A stretch of 64,000 nt of DNA, taken from NCBI RefSeq assembly GCF_014596975.1, contig NZ_JACVXD010000004.1, positions 124,001 to 188,000 of the forward strand, read 5' to 3'. The stretch is from Aestuariibaculum marinum (GTDB lineage: Bacteria; Bacteroidota; Bacteroidia; Flavobacteriales; Flavobacteriaceae). This document shows positions 62,940-64,000 of the stretch, piece by piece. The notes beneath the pieces are model-generated. The model was given only the letters and a program-made list of their open reading frames with translations, was not told the origin of the DNA and did no database searches. The stretch's first letter is position 1. Each line of letters starts with the position of its first letter. The translations under genes and the position numbers were made by a program.

Positions 62940-63983
62940 CTATTGATTTAAGTAGGAGTTATAGTTTTCTGAATTTATAATATCTATGGGTAACAACTTT
63001 TCTTCGGCAATTGGCTTGTCAAACAAGAAATGCTCTGCTAATTGACTCAATCCGAGATAAATTTGTTGTTTTGGATTTTGATGAATTAGGAAATCAATAG
63101 CACCACTATTTAGGTAACTGATGTTTTTTTCCAGTAAGTCGTAACCAATAATCTTAATCGATAAATCAGGAAAATTTTCGATGATTTTTGCCACTTTGTA
63201 TGTTTTTGAGGTGGTTACGAAAATACCAGAAATGTTCGTTGATGAATTTATAGCATCGAAAAGGGTTTTATATTCATTCGACTCAATAGAATTACAGGTT
63301 TTTAAGTTGTAATCACTAGTCAGTAGATTTTCAAAATAATCTCTAAATCCTTTTTCTTTTTGTTGCATGAAGGATGCGTTATGAAAAAACTCATCAAGAT
63401 GTGCAATAATAATCTCAGAATCTTTTGGGGTAATCATTTCCATCAAACGAGCTGCTATTCTACCACTTTGCATCAAATCTTGACCTACAAAATTAGTAAT
63501 GTCTTCACTTCCTATTCTATTGTTTATAATGCTTACTAAAATGTTAGCTTCACTGTAGGCGGTTATAGATTTTTTTGCTTCGTTATAAAATAAGGGAGCC
63601 ATAATTACGGCGTCGGGGTTTATTTCGAGAACCTTAGTGTTGACTTCTAAAAAAGAAGCGGTACTCGTTGGGTCGAAGAGATGTGTGTCGATAGTGATGC
63701 CTAACGACTTGTATTCATTAAAGGCTTGGTCTATACCTTTTTTGCATGGTTGCCAGTACGGGTCTATATCCGGGTTTGGAAGCAGTGCGCAAATAATATA
63801 GTCCTTGTTGTTTTTTAAACTTCTAGCCATAAGATTAGGCTGGTAGTCAATTTCAGCAAGAACTTTATTTACTTTTTCTAAAGCTTTTTCCGATACTTTA
63901 CCGCGTTTGTGAATAACCCGGTCTACAGTTCCTTTTGATACGCCTGCTAATTGAGCAATGTCTTTAATGGTATATTTTTTCAT
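62940..63983 (-). CDS. LacI-family transcriptional regulator
   Basis: A 347-residue repressor-type regulator. N-terminal HTH (YTIKDIAQLAGVSKGTVDRV, IHKRGKVSEKALEKVNKVLA) with the GTVDRV variant seen in regulators with a periplasmic-binding-type (Peripla_BP_4) ligand domain. The effector domain runs from about 60 to the end (LPNPDIDPYWQPCKKGIDQA, IIGYDLLEKNISYLNSGAID). It probably senses a sugar and controls the kinase genes. The window ends 17 bp upstream of its start, so its promoter is not visible. Confidence 0.92.
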   Translation of the reverse strand: MKKYTIKDIAQLAGVSKGTVDRVIHKRGKVSEKALEKVNKVLAEIDYQPNLMARSLKNNKDYIICALLPNPDIDPYWQPCKKGIDQAFNEYKSLGITIDTHLFDPTSTASFLEVNTKVLEINPDAVIMAPLFYNEAKKSITAYSEANILVSIINNRIGSEDITNFVGQDLMQSGRIAARLMEMITPKDSEIIIAHLDEFFHNASFMQQKEKGFRDYFENLLTSDYNLKTCNSIESNEYKTLFDAINSSTNISGIFVTTSKTYKVAKIIENFPDLSIKIIGYDLLEKNISYLNSGAIDFLIHQNPKQQIYLGLSQLAEHFLFDKPIAEEKLLPIDIINSENYNSYLNQ

Positions 63984-64000
63984 TACTACAAATATAGAAT

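Overview
The window is AT-rich DNA from a member of the Bacteroidota, most likely a marine Flavobacteriaceae. The signs are a SusC/SusD outer-membrane uptake pair with its own ECF sigma factor and FecR anti-sigma factor, many Bacteroidota-type lipoproteins and secreted proteins, secreted sulfatases, very few Shine-Dalgarno sequences, and several promoters matching the Bacteroidota form TTG-N(19-21)-TAnnTTTG. No rRNA, tRNA or CRISPR array was recognised.

Layout. 0-2 kb: the end of an unknown gene, two outer-membrane-type proteins and a small potassium channel. 2.3-21.8 kb: one large co-oriented locus with ECF sigma, FecR, SusC (with STN signalling domain), SusD, two further surface lipoproteins, an M16 zinc peptidase, three tandem secreted thioredoxin-fold proteins and a second M16 peptidase. 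A two-block motif, GTCACTC-N15-GCGTC, occurs upstream of fecR and again upstream of the thioredoxin operon, so both blocks probably answer to the local sigma factor. The best reading is a peptide or small-protein capture, reduction and degradation system. 21.9-33 kb, mostly minus strand: housekeeping and accessory genes (membrane proteins, AlkB-type oxygenase, two GNAT enzymes when 33.3 kb is included, APC permease with HAD phosphatase, YdeI/DUF2200 pair, EEP and S41 hydrolases, DinB).

33-38.2 kb: an array of single-gene modules, all on the minus strand and separated by long imperfect palindromes. Four modules begin and end with a private 9-10 bp inverted repeat, the topology of integron gene cassettes. 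Two of the palindromes are near-identical 126 bp copies. No integrase is in view. 38.4-40 kb: a compositionally distinct DUF6266 gene, a period-10 tandem repeat, a cluster of small dispersed palindromes and a small HTH gene whose 3' end runs into those palindromes. 40-45.3 kb: three paralogous secreted sulfatases, two with a duplicated promoter region. 45.5-47.4 kb: rhlE, preceded by a 12-codon upstream ORF with a strong Shine-Dalgarno sequence, and two small genes. 47.7-51.2 kb: two DUF805 proteins, a GNAT-nitrilase fusion and a SIMPL-domain protein.

51.3-58.9 kb: a complete tryptophan operon, trpE-G-D-C-F-B-A, controlled by a leader peptide with three consecutive Trp codons and an attenuator. 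The operon has been invaded by a four-helix-bundle gene (between trpG and trpD), a GIY-YIG nuclease gene bracketed by palindromes (between trpB and trpA), and several dispersed palindromes, one in frame inside trpF. 59-61.5 kb: thioredoxin/peroxiredoxin-like and rhodanese proteins. 61.5-64 kb: a PfkB sugar kinase, a small unknown protein and a LacI-type regulator.

Most interesting: the cassette-like array, the palindrome/GIY-YIG/four-helix-bundle invasion of the trp operon, the sigma-linked peptide uptake locus, the trp attenuator, and the rhlE upstream ORF.
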